The translations under genes were made by a program, and so were the position numbers. The notes beneath the pieces were generated by a model. It searched no databases and was not told where the DNA came from. It worked only from the letters and a program-made list of their open reading frames with translations. From the NCBI GenBank assembly GCA_030374765.1, contig JARGXX010000092.1, forward strand, positions 2,082,001-2,146,000: 64,000 nt of DNA, in the 5' to 3' direction. Numbering within the stretch: position 1 is the stretch's first letter; each line of letters begins with the position of its first letter. Of the stretch, positions 10,926-23,280 are shown piece by piece. This DNA comes from Agarophyton chilense (taxonomy: Eukaryota > Rhodophyta > Florideophyceae > Gracilariales > Gracilariaceae).

Positions 10926-13181
10926 TTGGACGCTCGTACATCTATTTGGTTTCAGGAAATCCCGCAAAGCAATACAGGATACCAGTATTGGTCACAAATG
11001 GAACGACCTAAAAGGAATACGCGTTCTGCAAGCGCCCCGCCAAGCCATAAATGTTTTAAAGGAGCCCCATTGGCTCAACAAATTCTGGAGAGCCCCGAGG
11101 AGCTGCTCCGGCATCCTAGGGACAAAACCGTAAAGGTACATGGTCCGCAGCCTATGGCAACGGAACCGCAAAGGAAATTACCAATTAAGGTTGAAGTGTA
11201 AAAGCTATGGCCTCAGCTCGAAGAGCGAGCGAAAGCGCTCGTCACCCTCGCGGTCGAGGATGCATTAAACTTCAAGGAGAAGTCGGATACCCAGATGGTT
11301 CCGCCCTCAATGGACGTCGATGTATTTACCCGTATTGTGGTTGACCGAGCAGCTCAAGATCGATCGGACAAAGTACCTGAAATGGTGAAACAGTATCTCT
11401 TTACAGATGCTAGGGAGCATGTTAACCGCGCGGTGCAAGACCTTTGGGTTTCCGAACGATTCGCAGAATCCCGACCTACACAGGTGAACATCGCAAAGCG
11501 CATACCACAAGGGTTCCAAATGGGTCATTCGACACATTCCAAACACTCACCTACTGAAATTGAGTACCTAGCAGGTTCAAAGCAGAGTCAAAAGGTCCGG
11601 GGGAAGGTAGATTCTCAAGATATTTCCCTGCCACCAATTACTGGTTTCGTTCAAAAGGATACCCAGGGAGATGGTCCCAAGGACGATTCGTCTGACTCGT
11701 TGGTTGAGCGATGAAGAAACCGAAAAGGGAAGAAGCGGAGGACGAAGAGGGGAAAGAATCGAGAGGATGATTCAGACCCCCACTCGTCAGACTCCAGTTC
11801 CGATACAAGTTCATCGTCGGATGATGACCGTAAAGGTAAGAAGAAGAAGAAACCGAACAGATCGACAAAGAAGTCGTCGAAAAAGACCCGAAAGGGTAAA
11901 AAGCGATACAATGAGTGGCCCGACTCTGAGTCGGACACCGAAATGGACCTGGAGGTGCACCAACCGTTGAACGATATGTTCACAAAAGCGGTTGATTACA
12001 GGACTTATCGGTTGATCAACAAGTCTTCTGAATACACCCAAGAGATCGCTCAGAATATTACTAAGCACCACAAGAAGCTCAGCTTCCAAATGGGTGACAC
12101 AGCCTTCACAGGTACGGATCCTAATGCGGTGATTGAGTTTCTACCGAAGTTCAAGATTGCATGTGACCAAAATGGTTTTTCCGAGGGCGCTGCTATTTGG
12201 CTATTTTAGTTTTACCTGAAATGACAAGCATACTACTTGCTGCAGGGTAGGCTCCGCGGCAATACCTTAGCGATGGATGAGGATGGCACAGAGATGTTGG
12301 AGTCATGCCCAGAAGTTGTCAATTTCCTTTTGGAAACATACGCCACCGATGAGGTTATCCAAGAGGTTTATTCGGAAGTCCTCGCCTACCATCAAAGGTC
12401 TGGGCAAACCGAATCGGAGTTTTCGCTCGCGCTGTGGAATCTGGCAACCCGTTGTGGTAATGTGTTCCCTACCTCTAGGTTAAAGTCGCTATTTGCCGAC
12501 AATTTCGACAGAGCGATTCGTTCCCAGATACTCAATTACCTGGCAACTAACCGAAAGGTAGACTACAATGCTCTGGCTCGATACTCCCAGGGCCTTGGAG
12601 ATACCCTTTGGATGGGAAAGAGACCAAACGTGCCTCCAACCTCGAAGGATAAACCGAAAAGTTCGGTCTTGGAAATTGAGGATACCACAACCTCCGAGGG
12701 TAGCTCGCACCTCGAAGTACCTACAGGGACCGCTATCCACTTGGTAGCGACCCAGGAGCGGTTCTCGAAACCTTCGAAGGTAGAAAATTGCTGCTCAACG
12801 CGTACACCAAACTCGGTACCATCGCCGCCAAGTGTGATGAGCTCGCAGAGGATGCAGGGAGCGAGCTCTCATAACTCGCCACCAACATCCTACGCCACTG
12901 CTCCTACCAACCAAGTTTCGAGGCCCCCCTCAATGGTAACGCGAGACCCCCCAACTGGAGGCCTCGTTTGCTGGTTCTGTCTCGCGACAGACCATTTGGC
13001 AAACAATTGCGCTAACTTACCTCCAGGGATGAGAGACCAGTTGATTCAGGCTCGCATTCAGAATCACCAACGCCTCTATGGGTCTTCAACGCAAACAACA
13101 AATAGGTTCCAACCCCGTACACCGGTACAGGTCAATACCATCGAGGAAACACCAAACTTGGACTCAACCCCTCCCGTATAG
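10926..13181 (+). pseudogene. gag region of element B1 (fossil)
   Basis: Gag-like coding sequence with a capsid-like region (about 11943-12500) homologous to that of A1 and a CCHC zinc knuckle, CWFCLATDHLANNC, near 12970. A very acidic/basic low-complexity stretch lies at about 11690-11940. It is broken. Confidence 0.8.
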
Positions 13182-13300
13182 GAGGAAAAAACCGAACGGT
13201 TGGCAAAATGGCCGAACCCAACCTGCAATTGGAAGGCCAATCGATACCCAGAACCTTGAAGGTGTAAGAGAACACGTTACAACCAGTTCCGGCTTGTCAC

Positions 13301-16300
13301 ATGAAGTACAACAACTATGAAGTACGTGCTTCAATGTGTCTCTCCGATCGCCTTGCGGTTGCGGTCACCTGCGTGTTGGATACGGGGGCCAGCCCAAACG
13401 TCCTGAACTCCCGCGTCATACCTGAGGCGGTACTTCGGAACTTGAGCCGACCTCCCGACAACAACCCGCTGGTGGATGCAAATGAGCGCCCATTAAACCT
13501 TCGAGGTATGCTCACCACTGTGGTGCAGCTCGGACACCTCAAGGTAAGACTGCAATTCTTTGGTGTCGACCGTTTATCAACAGACTGCCTACTAGGTACG
13601 AAATTTATTGACAGACATGTCAAAGCAATCCTTCCTGGTTCCCGTACCGTCTCCTTACGTCACGGGGGAATAATTGCCATTTTAGGTAATACGGAAACCA
13701 AACGGGGATGGTTCGTCAAACTTAAGAAGACGATATCCACCGAAACGGTCTCCAACGAAGTGCGCATTACCAAATAGGTTGTTATCCGGCCAATGCACCA
13801 AATATTTGTACCGGTGTCGTGTGCGACCCCCTGGCTGGTCATACTAAAATACCATCCGAGGTTAGCACATCGACAGCTTACCTTGATGGCCAACGGGATT
13901 GTCGACAACATCCCAAATCAACCCTTTAAGCTGTGTCTCAGCAACTTCAGCAGTCATGACATGAAGTTGCCGAAAAATACCAATGTTGGCATCGCACTAC
14001 CGGCACCACAAGGGGTCTTCACCGTAGCTCACACTGATCTCGGCGAGGTCGCCTTCGATAAGGAGGGGGGGTGCGTAAATGCGTCCACAACCACAAAGGT
14101 ATCCATAAATACCAACTTGGAAGCAAAGGTAACCGATAAGGCATCGGTAGACATTGAAGAGGAACCTGACCCTGAGAGACAATGGCAAGATACAGTCCAG
14201 ATCGGTGAAGAAAAACGCCAGCGGGGCCGTATTATCGACCTTCTGGAGGTGTTCGAAACCATGTGGTCAGGCCATCTGGGCCAAATTAAGGCCACACAGC
14301 ATCGCATCGAGCTCCTCCCTGACTCGAAGCCGATTTATCAGCAACCATATCATGCAGGTCCGAAGGCGAGAGAAGTAGAACTCAAAGCAGTGGAGCAAAT
14401 GCTCCAAGAAGGTGTAATTGAACCAGCCAACTCAGATTGGGCTAGTCCCGTGGTTCTGGTTCAGATGAAAGGGGATAACCGTATGAGGTTCTGTGTGGAC
14501 TACAGGAGGCTCAATAGCGTGACCATCAGGGATTCGTACCCGATACCTAGAAAGAATGAGTGCATCGACTCCTTGGAAGATGCGCAGATATTTACCACGT
14601 TGGATGCCAATTGTGGTTATTGGCAGGTACCTGTAGGTGAGGAATATCGAGACAAAACGACCTTCACGTGCCATTTCGGTTTGTTTTGCTTCACGCGGAT
14701 GCCATTCGGGTTGCGAAATGCTCCAGCCATCTTTCAGAGGGCGCTGGACATCATCCTTTCGAAGGTTAAGTGGACAACAGCCTTAATATAAATCGATGAT
14801 GTAATCATCTACTCAAGATCGGTAGAAGATCATTTTGCTCACGTGCGCACCGTACTAACCCTCCTCGCTGAGGCGGGGGTGACGCTGAAGCTACGCAAAT
14901 GCGTCTTCTTTACCAGAACGGTTGAATACCTGGGCCACATCATAGGCCTTGGTACCCTAGAGGTTGCGCCGAGCAACATTAGAGCCGTACAGTAGGTCAA
15001 GTTGCCACGATCCCAGACAGACGTACGATCCTTTATAGGTTCATGCAACGTCTATCGTTGCTTCGTGAAGGGATTCGCGAAAATAGCGGCTCCCCTCAAC
15101 AAGAACTTCCAGAAAGGTGAACCTGAACGGTTTGAGAATCTATCGAACGAAGAAAGGGACACCTTTGAGGAATTGAAACGAGCGCTGTTGTCGCCGCCAA
15201 TCTTAGCGTTACCAAAAACAGGTCTACCATACACGCTGGATACAGATGCATCCCATGCCCAAATTGGTTGTTGTCTCATGCAGGAGCAGCACAACGGAGA
15301 CAAATTACCTATAGGGTACTGAAGCCGCGCTATGAATGAGGCAGAACAGAACTACACGGTAACCGAGAAGGAATGTCTAGCAGTAGTGTGGAGCATGTTG
15401 ATGCTCCTTCCATACCTTTATGGTGAGCGCTTTACGTTGCGCATGGACCACGACGCCTTAAGGTGCATCCTCGGACTCGCAGATGCGTCTGGTAGACTTG
15501 CCCGTTGGAGGTTGAGACTGTCGGAGTTTGAATACGACGTACAGTATCGTCCAGGTATCAAGCACAACATAGCTGATGCTATGTCACGCTTAAACACCTC
15601 AGCGTTAGAGACAGAATCTGTGGACGATGATATCCCTTGCTTTTTGGTGTCATCAAACCAAAAAGGTACCGGGAACACTTGCAAGGATGTTGGGACTTAC
15701 ATGGAGAAGATGCTTTGCGGAACACCGAAATGGTAACGCAGATACTGGCCCAAGAGGAAACGAACGTCATGCCTGTTACACGAGAGGAGTTTCTACGCGA
15801 ACAGGCCCAGGATGCGTACTGCAGAACCCTGGCTGACCAAATTGGTTTCAAAGGATCACCATTCGATGTGGACCACAATGGGTACATCGTGAGAAGGTCA
15901 ACCTTGGATGGGAGCCTTCAAAAGGTGGTTCCGAAAGCACTGCGCCCGAGATTCTTGTATCTCGCGCACTACCCGCGACTATCGGGACACCTCGGTGCAA
16001 CCAGGATGTACTACACTTTGAGGCAACAGTTCTATTGGCCTCATATGGCCGATGATGTCTATACTTTTGTAGGTCAATGCCAATCCTGTGTTCGTACCCG
16101 CGGTGGTATTCGAAAGCATCGAAAAAACCTCAAGCTGTTTCCAGCAGCGGGTCCGCTGGAGTTTGTTGCGATAGACCTTCTAGGACCACTTCCCAAGACC
16201 AAGAAGGGGTATCAGCACATTCTAGAGATCACCAACAGGTGCTCGAGGCTCTCGAGAGCGATACCTTTAAAGGATACGAAGTCAACAACGCTGGCGATCG

Positions 16301-17490
16301 AGTTCCTCAACAATTGGGTCTACCCGTATTGTGCACCACTGTACCTACTTACCGATAACGGTTCAAACCTGGCATCGAAATTCTTCGAAGCAGTCTGTAA
16401 AGTCTTGAATATCAAGCACTATTTGACTACTGCCTACCACCCGCAGACAAACGGACAGGTCGAGGGCTTTAACCACACATTGGTATCAGGACTACGACAC
16501 TATACGGAAGAGCACCAAACTGGGTGAGATGAGCTGGTGCAACCGCTCAACTACTCCTATAACCTTCAGGTGCACCGGTTAACGCAGACCTCTCCCTTTG
16601 ATTTTGTTCTTTCGCGACACCCCCCCAGGTATTGTAGTGCAGGGAGATTATATCACCAGCACTGCAGCTGGCGAACTGACCCCTGCCCAGGTCAAGCAAA
16701 ATACCCTTGTAAGGTTGAGGAGGGCTCTCAAACATGCAGAGAGCCACTGCACTGCAGCCCAGAAGCGTTACAAGGCCGACTACGGCCGTAGGGTAACCAA
16801 AGTGGTGTCCATATCTTCGGGAAAATATGTCTACATAGACAACCCACCTTCAGGTAAAATATCACGACCGGGTGATGAAGCAGACGATGAAACTTTTGAA
16901 AGAGATATCAATTCGAAGCTTCTTCCCAAATCAGTGGGACCTTTTAAGATATTAAATGCATCAGACCACACCGTTACGGTTGAACAAGATGGAATACAGA
17001 ATACGATATCATTTGAACGTATTACGGTAGCACCTGAAACGGTTCAACATCGCATTGAGGCAGGCACCTCAGCGCGAGAGCCCAGAGCTGTAGCTCTGCG
17101 CACTCGACCCTCCGAGGACCCCACCCCAATTGAGGTGAACGATGACCTTCAACGTGATGATCCGGGTTACAACCCTCTAACACGGACGGAAATGGAACTT
17201 GACACGGCCACAGCGGGAGCTCCCGACCCGGCTTCCACAAACGATGCTCCCAACTCGGAACATACGAACCCTCGAGGTAGCGGTCCCCCGAAAGATCAGG
17301 ACCAAACCTCAGAGGAATTCTCCGTTGACCTTCTGCTAGGCCACACGCGAACCTAAAATGGTCTAAAGTATACCGTAAGGTGGTGCGGCTGGGGCCCAGA
17401 TGGGGACACCCTCGAACCCCCAGCCGCAATACCCCCACAATTCCGTATCAGGTATTGGCGCCGTCGCAAGGAGCAGATGCCTGCAAAGGG
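13301..17490 (+). pseudogene. pol region of element B1 (fossil)
   Basis: Aspartic protease (VLDTGASPNVLNS near 13375), RT (YPIPRKNEC near 14540, FTRMPFGLRNAPAIFQ near 14690, IDDVIIYS near 14795), RNase H (about 15230-15600), and integrase with an H2C2 zinc region (HYPRLSGHLGATRM ... CQSC near 15970-16090) and a core beginning FVAIDLLGPLP near 16165. A chromodomain-like end, YTVRW(C)GWGPDGDTLEP, lies near 17365-17420. It is gypsy-type in order and broken. Confidence 0.88.
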
Positions 17491-17765
17491 CTAACCTTAG
17501 ACCTTCGTGGTACTCAGGCCTGAGGAAGGGGGAGAGAAGACGTCTTTTTCTGCAGAAGGTGGACGCATATGCGAGTCAGATTACCTACAAGGGAGGACAC
17601 GAAAGAACAACCGAATGTAACAGTAGAAGAGACAACAAGAGACAACAATTTACTTGAAGAAAGAGACAATAAGGAAGTCAAGTGGCAGGCGGCCGCCACA
17701 AGAACCTCAAAGGTGAAGCGACAGAAAGTGTAGCCCCCAAATCCGGGAGTAGAAGGACCTGTCGG

Positions 17766-18932
17766 TTAAGGAGCATTGGGAACGGGAGGACCCGTGTTAT
17801 TGAATACCCACAAAGGAAAACTGGCAGGAATGCTAGGAGCCATCGACATAGGATGTAGCGAAGGAGCGGTAGCCCCACCACTGGGGAGAGGAGTCGAAAT
17901 CAACATAGGTTGAACGGGAGGAACCGCCGGAGCGGGTTGCAAAACCGCAGGGTTCAAGTTCGCACCTAGAAGGGGATCCGTCAAAGTATCAGATGGCGCA
18001 GCAGCAGAGACGCTCGCCAGATTGGCAATCTGACGGGTGGCCAGTCGGTACATGTCAAACTGGAACTGATTCCGGAACTCACCAAGTTGATTCAGCGCCT
18101 TCATGTACTGCGCATAGCGCGGCAGCAAATCTTCAAAGAGCGTTAATACAGCAACCACGGAGGTAGGCCCAGCCCTCTGAAAGTTGGTGACGCAAGCCTG
18201 GCAAATTCGAGCCAACAAACCGACCACGGAAGGAGAATCCATCATAGGTTGAGGCGAAGGACGAGCAATACCCGCCAACAGAGGTCGAACCGGACCAGCA
18301 ACCCGCGAAAAGCTCGGTTGAGTAGGAGTCACACCCGTAGGGGTAGGCGGCTTACGACCTTGCGGTAACGGATCGGACGGGAAGGGACCAGCATAACGAC
18401 CAACAAATGTCTCCACAGTACCTTGATAAGGTTCGGGGCTCGCAGGAGCTCCATGAACAGGAGGCTCCCCGTGATAATATTGGGCGTGGCGAGGCACGAT
18501 CTCCCAAGTTGCGGGCTCGAAAGCCTCCCGAACTTGATGGGAATCCCAATGGTAATTCTCGCTCTGCTCGAGATAGGAGTCCAAATCCTTCCCGGTGTAA
18601 CCGGTCCCCTGAACGATGTTCTTGTAACCAAATCGAAGAATATCCTGGACAACCCTCGGAGGTATGAAGAAGATGCGACCTACAGGTTGAACACCATGTC
18701 GGTATATGTCAGAGTTGGAATCACGACAATCCCAATCGGTACCGTAAAGGGCGGCTTCCAGAGCCAGGATGGCAGCCAACACGGTCCACTCCGAGAGGGC
18801 AATCGACCAAATAAGGTAATACCGTTCCAGGTTCCGGGAGATCTGGCCCTCTAAGTACAACAAAACCGGCAGAGTGGGCAGGCTCAGCGACAACGGAACC
18901 TCATAGGACACCCACCAATCTGGTCGAAGCAC
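17766..18932 (-). CDS. Long antisense ORF of element B1, unknown function
   Basis: A 388-codon uninterrupted frame on the strand opposite gag-pol, between the chromodomain and the 3' LTR. The N-terminal third is hydrophobic and aromatic (LPVLLYLEGQISRN, LIWSIALSEW). A middle block reads VVQDILRFGYKNIVQGT followed by LDSYLEQ. The C-terminal half is Pro/Ala/Ser-rich. The middle block has a counterpart in the A2 antisense ORF (MIRFQRNLDIQNIVRGT then ALLDHFL), so both families share this gene. No catalytic motif is visible to me. Antisense ORFs at this position are known in some plant Ty3/gypsy lineages; whether this one is related is unknown. Confidence 0.6.
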   Translation of the reverse strand: MLRPDWWVSYEVPLSLSLPTLPVLLYLEGQISRNLERYYLIWSIALSEWTVLAAILALEAALYGTDWDCRDSNSDIYRHGVQPVGRIFFIPPRVVQDILRFGYKNIVQGTGYTGKDLDSYLEQSENYHWDSHQVREAFEPATWEIVPRHAQYYHGEPPVHGAPASPEPYQGTVETFVGRYAGPFPSDPLPQGRKPPTPTGVTPTQPSFSRVAGPVRPLLAGIARPSPQPMMDSPSVVGLLARICQACVTNFQRAGPTSVVAVLTLFEDLLPRYAQYMKALNQLGEFRNQFQFDMYRLATRQIANLASVSAAAPSDTLTDPLLGANLNPAVLQPAPAVPPVQPMLISTPLPSGGATAPSLHPMSMAPSIPASFPLWVFNNTGPPVPNAP

Positions 18933-19272
18933 TTACCAATCACGTCTACCCTTCGTAGGTTGTGAGAAGTACTCGAAGTTATGAAACATATTCATAACGC
19001 GAGTGTAAGAGTTGCAAGTGCAAACTCGACTCTCCGTCGCTGCATCCTCGCCCCACCTGAATGATTGTCGCTCAATTCGTGCGCCGCCGTCGTCGCTCGC
19101 ACTCCCCTACCGACACTGGCACCGAGTTCTGAACCTCAAGGGATCCCGCTTCGCGCCCCGTGAGCAACCGCCGGCGGACACCACTCCGATGCCCGCGCCG
19201 CTGTCGCTCGCTATACCTTTATGGTTTGATGGAAGGAGACACGGGACATGTCTAACGGATAGGAAGGGGGTC

Positions 19273-19881
19273 TGTCGTATAGTGGCAGAAGGTTTGACCT
19301 TTGAGGTTGTCGATATACTACACTGACCTTGTAGGTGATGGATGCGAGGGATCTTAGGCCACGCAGCTACGGGCGAGCTACCATCTAGGTGTTGTCAGCC
19401 ACGTGTAGTGTTGACATGTACCTTCTGGTTGTGTAATTGTTAGTCCTTGCAATTGTAATTATATGTATTTTAGTACAGTAGTGGAGTGGCCACCTGGCAC
19501 TGTAGCCAGTGCTGCCCAGGTCCCTGACACTAGGTCAGAGACCGTGCTTTGCTGGCACCTCCCGGGTGATCTGGAGAGTGCAGTCCACTGCATATAGGGA
19601 ACTGCACCTCCCCCATCCTTATCTGTTAAATACAGACACCACTTGGGTCACGACTATACCTTTTGCTTCATCGTTTCTCAACTACCACACAGGCTTTCCC
19701 GCGCGTCGACGCCTACTATCGTTCACCTACACGGTATAGGCTAGTTGCCCCGCCGTTTGGCCCTACGGGTTTTCACGGTGACCTGTTACTATCGAGGTTT
19801 ATTACGTCAACCTTCTAAGGTTCAGCGTCACCACGCTCCCGACACAAGACAGTAGCAGATCCCAGAGGTGATTCTACGACA
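19273..19881 (+). repeat. LTR-B, 3' copy
   Basis: A 609-bp partner of 10243-10850, with scattered substitutions relative to it. It is followed directly by the CCTGT duplication and the remainder of LTR-A. Confidence 0.92.
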
Positions 19882-19886
19882 CCTGT

Positions 19887-20299
19887 AAGCCGCCGGGCCC
19901 CGAGGGATCTTGCAGATGACACGTGTACGGGTCGACCTCCGGTGGACTCATGTAGGTTATTAATTTAATTTAATTAGTGTAATAGATTAACACTACAGTG
20001 CCAGGGAGATCTCAGCGCCTCGCCAGTACTATTTACTTGGCTCGAGTGACGCTTCTCCTTTAGAGTACGGTAGGCACCGTTAGGATACTAAATAACCCCC
20101 TTTGGTATATTAGTTCTACCCTTTGGTGTTCAAGCCATCGTTTCCGTAGCTTGAACTTGTAGGACTCCGCATTAAACGCCAGCCCATTGCACCAAATACT
20201 ATGGGAGTGCTGCCGTCAAGGATTCGAACCTTAGGACCCGCTTTACCACGCTACCACCGGTCGAGAACCGAACACTGACCCAACAATCATTGCATTACA
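19887..20299 (+). repeat. LTR-A, 3' copy of A1, second part
   Basis: The remaining 413 bases of the 3' LTR of A1, ending ATTGCATTACA and followed by the CATAC duplication. Together with 10210-10242 it gives 446 bp against 447 bp for the 5' copy. Confidence 0.9.
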
Positions 20300-20353
20300 C
20301 ATACCATGGATTCCACCTCCTTGCATGATTCGATATGAGACAAACTGCTTCTT

Positions 20354-20880
20354 TTGGGTCGTGGTACAGTGGATTATTCACGGACTGCAAGTTGGCGAAG
20401 TATAGTGGTCTTTAACGAACGGCCTATCTTGGCTTTCTCTTCTGACGGTACGCCAGGCCCAGATTCTAAAAGTTTGTTTGCCATTTCCCAGTCCAGCTTT
20501 TTTATCTGTAGTTCCACCACTGCTTTGACTATCAGTGCTTTTTTCTCGTACCGAATGTGACAGGATGCGTTCTATACGACGAGCAGAATCTCAAAAAGCT
20601 TCAAACTCATTTTTTGCAGTTCTTGCCTTCTCCTCCTTCGGATTCTTTGCCTTCTTTGTTCCCACTGGCCGAGCTATTTTCACGTCTTTCTTTTCTCCCA
20701 CCTCTACAATACCACTTGCTTGTATTATGATTTTGTGCTCTTTTAAAAACTGGAACGCGTTCCTAAACTTGAAACGTTTTGATATGTGGTAGTTTGTGTT
20801 TCACAAGCAGTCGTAAAAATGTGACATTGAATTGCTACAGTCATTTTGAATCAACTCCGCACATCGTAGCAAGTCATTTT
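20354..20880 (-). pseudogene. Relic of a SANT/Myb-like (Harbinger ORF1-type) protein
   Basis: Minus-strand translation gives FRNAFQFLKEHKIIIQASG, then ARPVGTKKAKNPKEEKA, then KKALIVKAVVELQIKKLD. The motif RPxGxKKAK downstream of a trihelix-like segment is typical of the Myb/SANT proteins carried by PIF/Harbinger transposons and of plant NAM-associated proteins. An upstream piece, HFYDCLVKHKLP, lies in a shifted frame, and stops interrupt the reading, so the gene is dead. A domesticated host relative is the alternative. This is not the same gene as the ORF at 37836. Confidence 0.4.
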
Positions 20881-22050
20881 TTCAAACATTTCCCGTTAGT
20901 TTTATAGCTACGACGCTTTCAAAACATGCTTTCAATCAAGTACGTTCTGCCCTATTCCCGTCCCAGAACTTCCCACAACCATTCGCCTAACGCCCATCCT
21001 ACATTCTACCGTCCAGTTAAGATCCAGTACCTCTCAAGGATCATCCTTCTCGAGGTCGGGCTGTGTCCTTTATTAAAATAGCCCTAAATCTTCGACCCAG
21101 TTCAGCCCTTGATATGCTTGATCCAGTTGCAGGATCAATACACACAGCCGCTGAAGCACGGACAAACGCCTGAGTTTCTTCATCGTTCTATGTCAGATTC
21201 TTTCCTTTCCTAGAGCTAGAGCTGTTGACTTCTTTTTCTTCCTCAGTGTTCTCCTGATTTATGTACGGTAGTGTCCTCATCGCACAGCAATGAGAGATTG
21301 AGCTTGAAATTCTTAGTGCCCTTCAAATGCTTTCGAAGATGCCGGATTCCTGCGAGTAGATGGCCCAATTTGTGTGCAGTCCAATCTTTGCTGCGAAATT
21401 TCGTTCATATGGCCCAAAGTTCGCAAGGCTTGCAGTACACAGGCCTATGTTTGGCGCCATCTGGACGCCCAGCAGGTGTTTTTATCACCACATAGATAGT
21501 TGGCGCGAAAACATGGACGACACGGAAAAAGCACACAACGAGGTTTTGGAGAGATCTGATGCACAGCTTCAAAAGAGGGTGCGTACCCTTTCCTTCGAAG
21601 TGGAGAACAGGCAAGGAGAATCGGGACGTGAGCAGGCTTTTAAGGCACTGGCCCAAACCTTGATAGATTTGGGGTGGACTAAATCTTTTAGAGCGGCTTT
21701 GGTATTTGTGCAAACGATTGGGGTTCATTTCAGACCAAAAATTGGATACAAATGTTGGATTTACGGTTTGCGAAAGCGGTTGGGAACTTCAGTAACGGCT
21801 TTATTGAAAATAAAGTGATAGTTTGTGAGCGACAGATTAATGTACTTTTAAACCATTCGAGAATCGACCCACATAAAACGTTTTTCTACATGAATCATTG
21901 TAAGTATTTCTTGGTGCACTCATTCCACATTTTGTTTCTTCCCAGTAGTATCTTGATTTCCGTAAAACTGGCGTGTCTGCAGAAATGCTTATACAATTTG
22001 TCTATGACTGGTTTGAAGTCATGCCAATTCGTGAATGCAGCAGTTATTTC
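20881..22050. other. Intergenic; one unrecognised frame at 21360-21818 (+)
   Basis: The only frame of any size encodes about 152 residues with a charged middle (DDTEKAHNEVLERSDAQLQK, REQAFKALAQTLIDLGW). I recognise no family and no partner, and it may be non-coding. The rest shows nothing I can support. Confidence 0.25.
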
Positions 22051-23260
22051 GAGTTGCACCTGGAATAAAATAAGTTCTTCTCCAAAAGTTTTGGATTTGT
22101 TGGTTTTTGCTGTATAAAATTGCTATACGGAAGGTAGCTGTGATACTGCGTGTTACATAAACTCAAACTTTCAACCAGAGTAGGGAACACTAACTTGTTT
22201 CCATTAATATTTTCAGTATTGCTGGGCCCCGAGAAATTACGCCCAACCACGTATTAAGAAAATTCTTCAATAATAAGGTTACAGATTGAAGCAATATTTC
22301 CAATATCTGAGACAGCTCTGAGATTCACTGAGCAAAGAATGCGACCGTTTTCAATAGAATTCAGGCCGGAGCCATACTGCCAGAACTCGCAGGCAGACAG
22401 CAGAGTGGTGATGGAAAGAATATCACTGTCCTCATCAGGGAGAATCAAAGATGGCAGAATTGAAAACTCTGCATTTCCGATACCACTGTAGGGTTAACCA
22501 TCATCGACCAAAGGTCCCATAAAACCGTTGGGAACCGTGTTAGACACAATACAATACCCTATAAGAAGATGTTAAACATATTTAAAGTAACAATCTATTC
22601 TTTCGGAGATCGATTAACCTCAGCAAACCGTCCAAAGCATTCTTTTGAAATGGTTCCAGACTTTTAATATCCATCAAAGTTGTGGTGAACGTGCCAATGA
22701 CAATACTTTTGACAGCTGGGACATCTGCTTTTGATTATCAACCCTCGGAGCTGCGCAGATGTCGATGTCCGAAGTTTAGACTTATGTTCGAATTTCGGGC
22801 GCCTGCCGAATGAGCTGACAGCATTTGCTGATATGGTCGTTGAAACTGCAGAACCACTTTCATCAAACTGACTAAGGTCTGATGCTACCGTTTCGTATGA
22901 AACAGATGTAAAATATTCATCTTTTGTTGCATCAGCACTCAAGTTAAGGTTTTAAGAAGCAGAGGCAAAGACAGATACTCTGTTTCCATTTTCAATGCCT
23001 TAATTCTTTAAAAGAATGAAGACAGTGAATGTCTCAGGTACGTCTATGACACCGGAATTGGTACTACACTTTGAGACTTGAGCTTCAAACCTTTGAAACG
23101 TTTCCGTCGGCCCGCGCTGCAGGGACAACAAACCAATGAAACATTGATTAACGTCAATGACAACAGACAAAGCATCACGTTTGTATATAGCTTTCACGAT
23201 TGCTTCATGAACAGTTTTGGCTTGAATTTCATCATGAGGTACAGACTTGCGTCAATCTTT
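22050..23260 (-). pseudogene. LTR-retrotransposon gag/protease relic (fossil)
   Basis: Minus-strand pieces look like a retrotransposon gag (IGLLSLQRGPTETFQRFEAQ near 23150), a zinc-knuckle-like CPSCQKYCHWHVHH near 22700, and a protease-like tail (22250-22450). The layout recalls Ty1/copia-type or related gag-pol proteins. No LTRs were identified. It is broken in several places and old. Confidence 0.35.
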
Positions 23261-23280
23261 AGCACTTCCATGTATCTGTG

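Larger units (their letters stand above)
10243..19881 (+). mobile_element. Ty3/gypsy chromovirus-like element B1
   Basis: A 9.6-kb Ty3/gypsy element with 608-609-bp LTRs and a perfect 5-bp target duplication CCTGT (10238-10242 and 19882-19886), inserted in the 3' LTR of A1. Parts: 5' LTR, primer-binding site, gag, protease, RT, RNase H, integrase, chromodomain-like end, a long antisense ORF, a purine-rich tract (GGATAGGAAGGGGG), 3' LTR. It is full length in layout but broken, with several disruptions. It is younger than A1. Confidence 0.92.
1144..20304 (+). mobile_element. Ty3/gypsy chromovirus-like element A1, nested host
   Basis: A fossil Ty3/gypsy element bounded by family A LTRs and a perfect 5-bp target duplication CATAC (1144-1148 and 20300-20304). 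Without its two insertions it is about 8.8 kb. Parts in order are the 5' LTR, a primer-binding site, gag, pol (protease, RT, RNase H, integrase), a chromodomain, an antisense ORF and the 3' LTR. It carries a solo LTR of family C in pol and the whole of element B1 inside its 3' LTR. It is heavily broken with many disruptions. It is older than B1 because B1 sits inside it. Confidence 0.9.
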
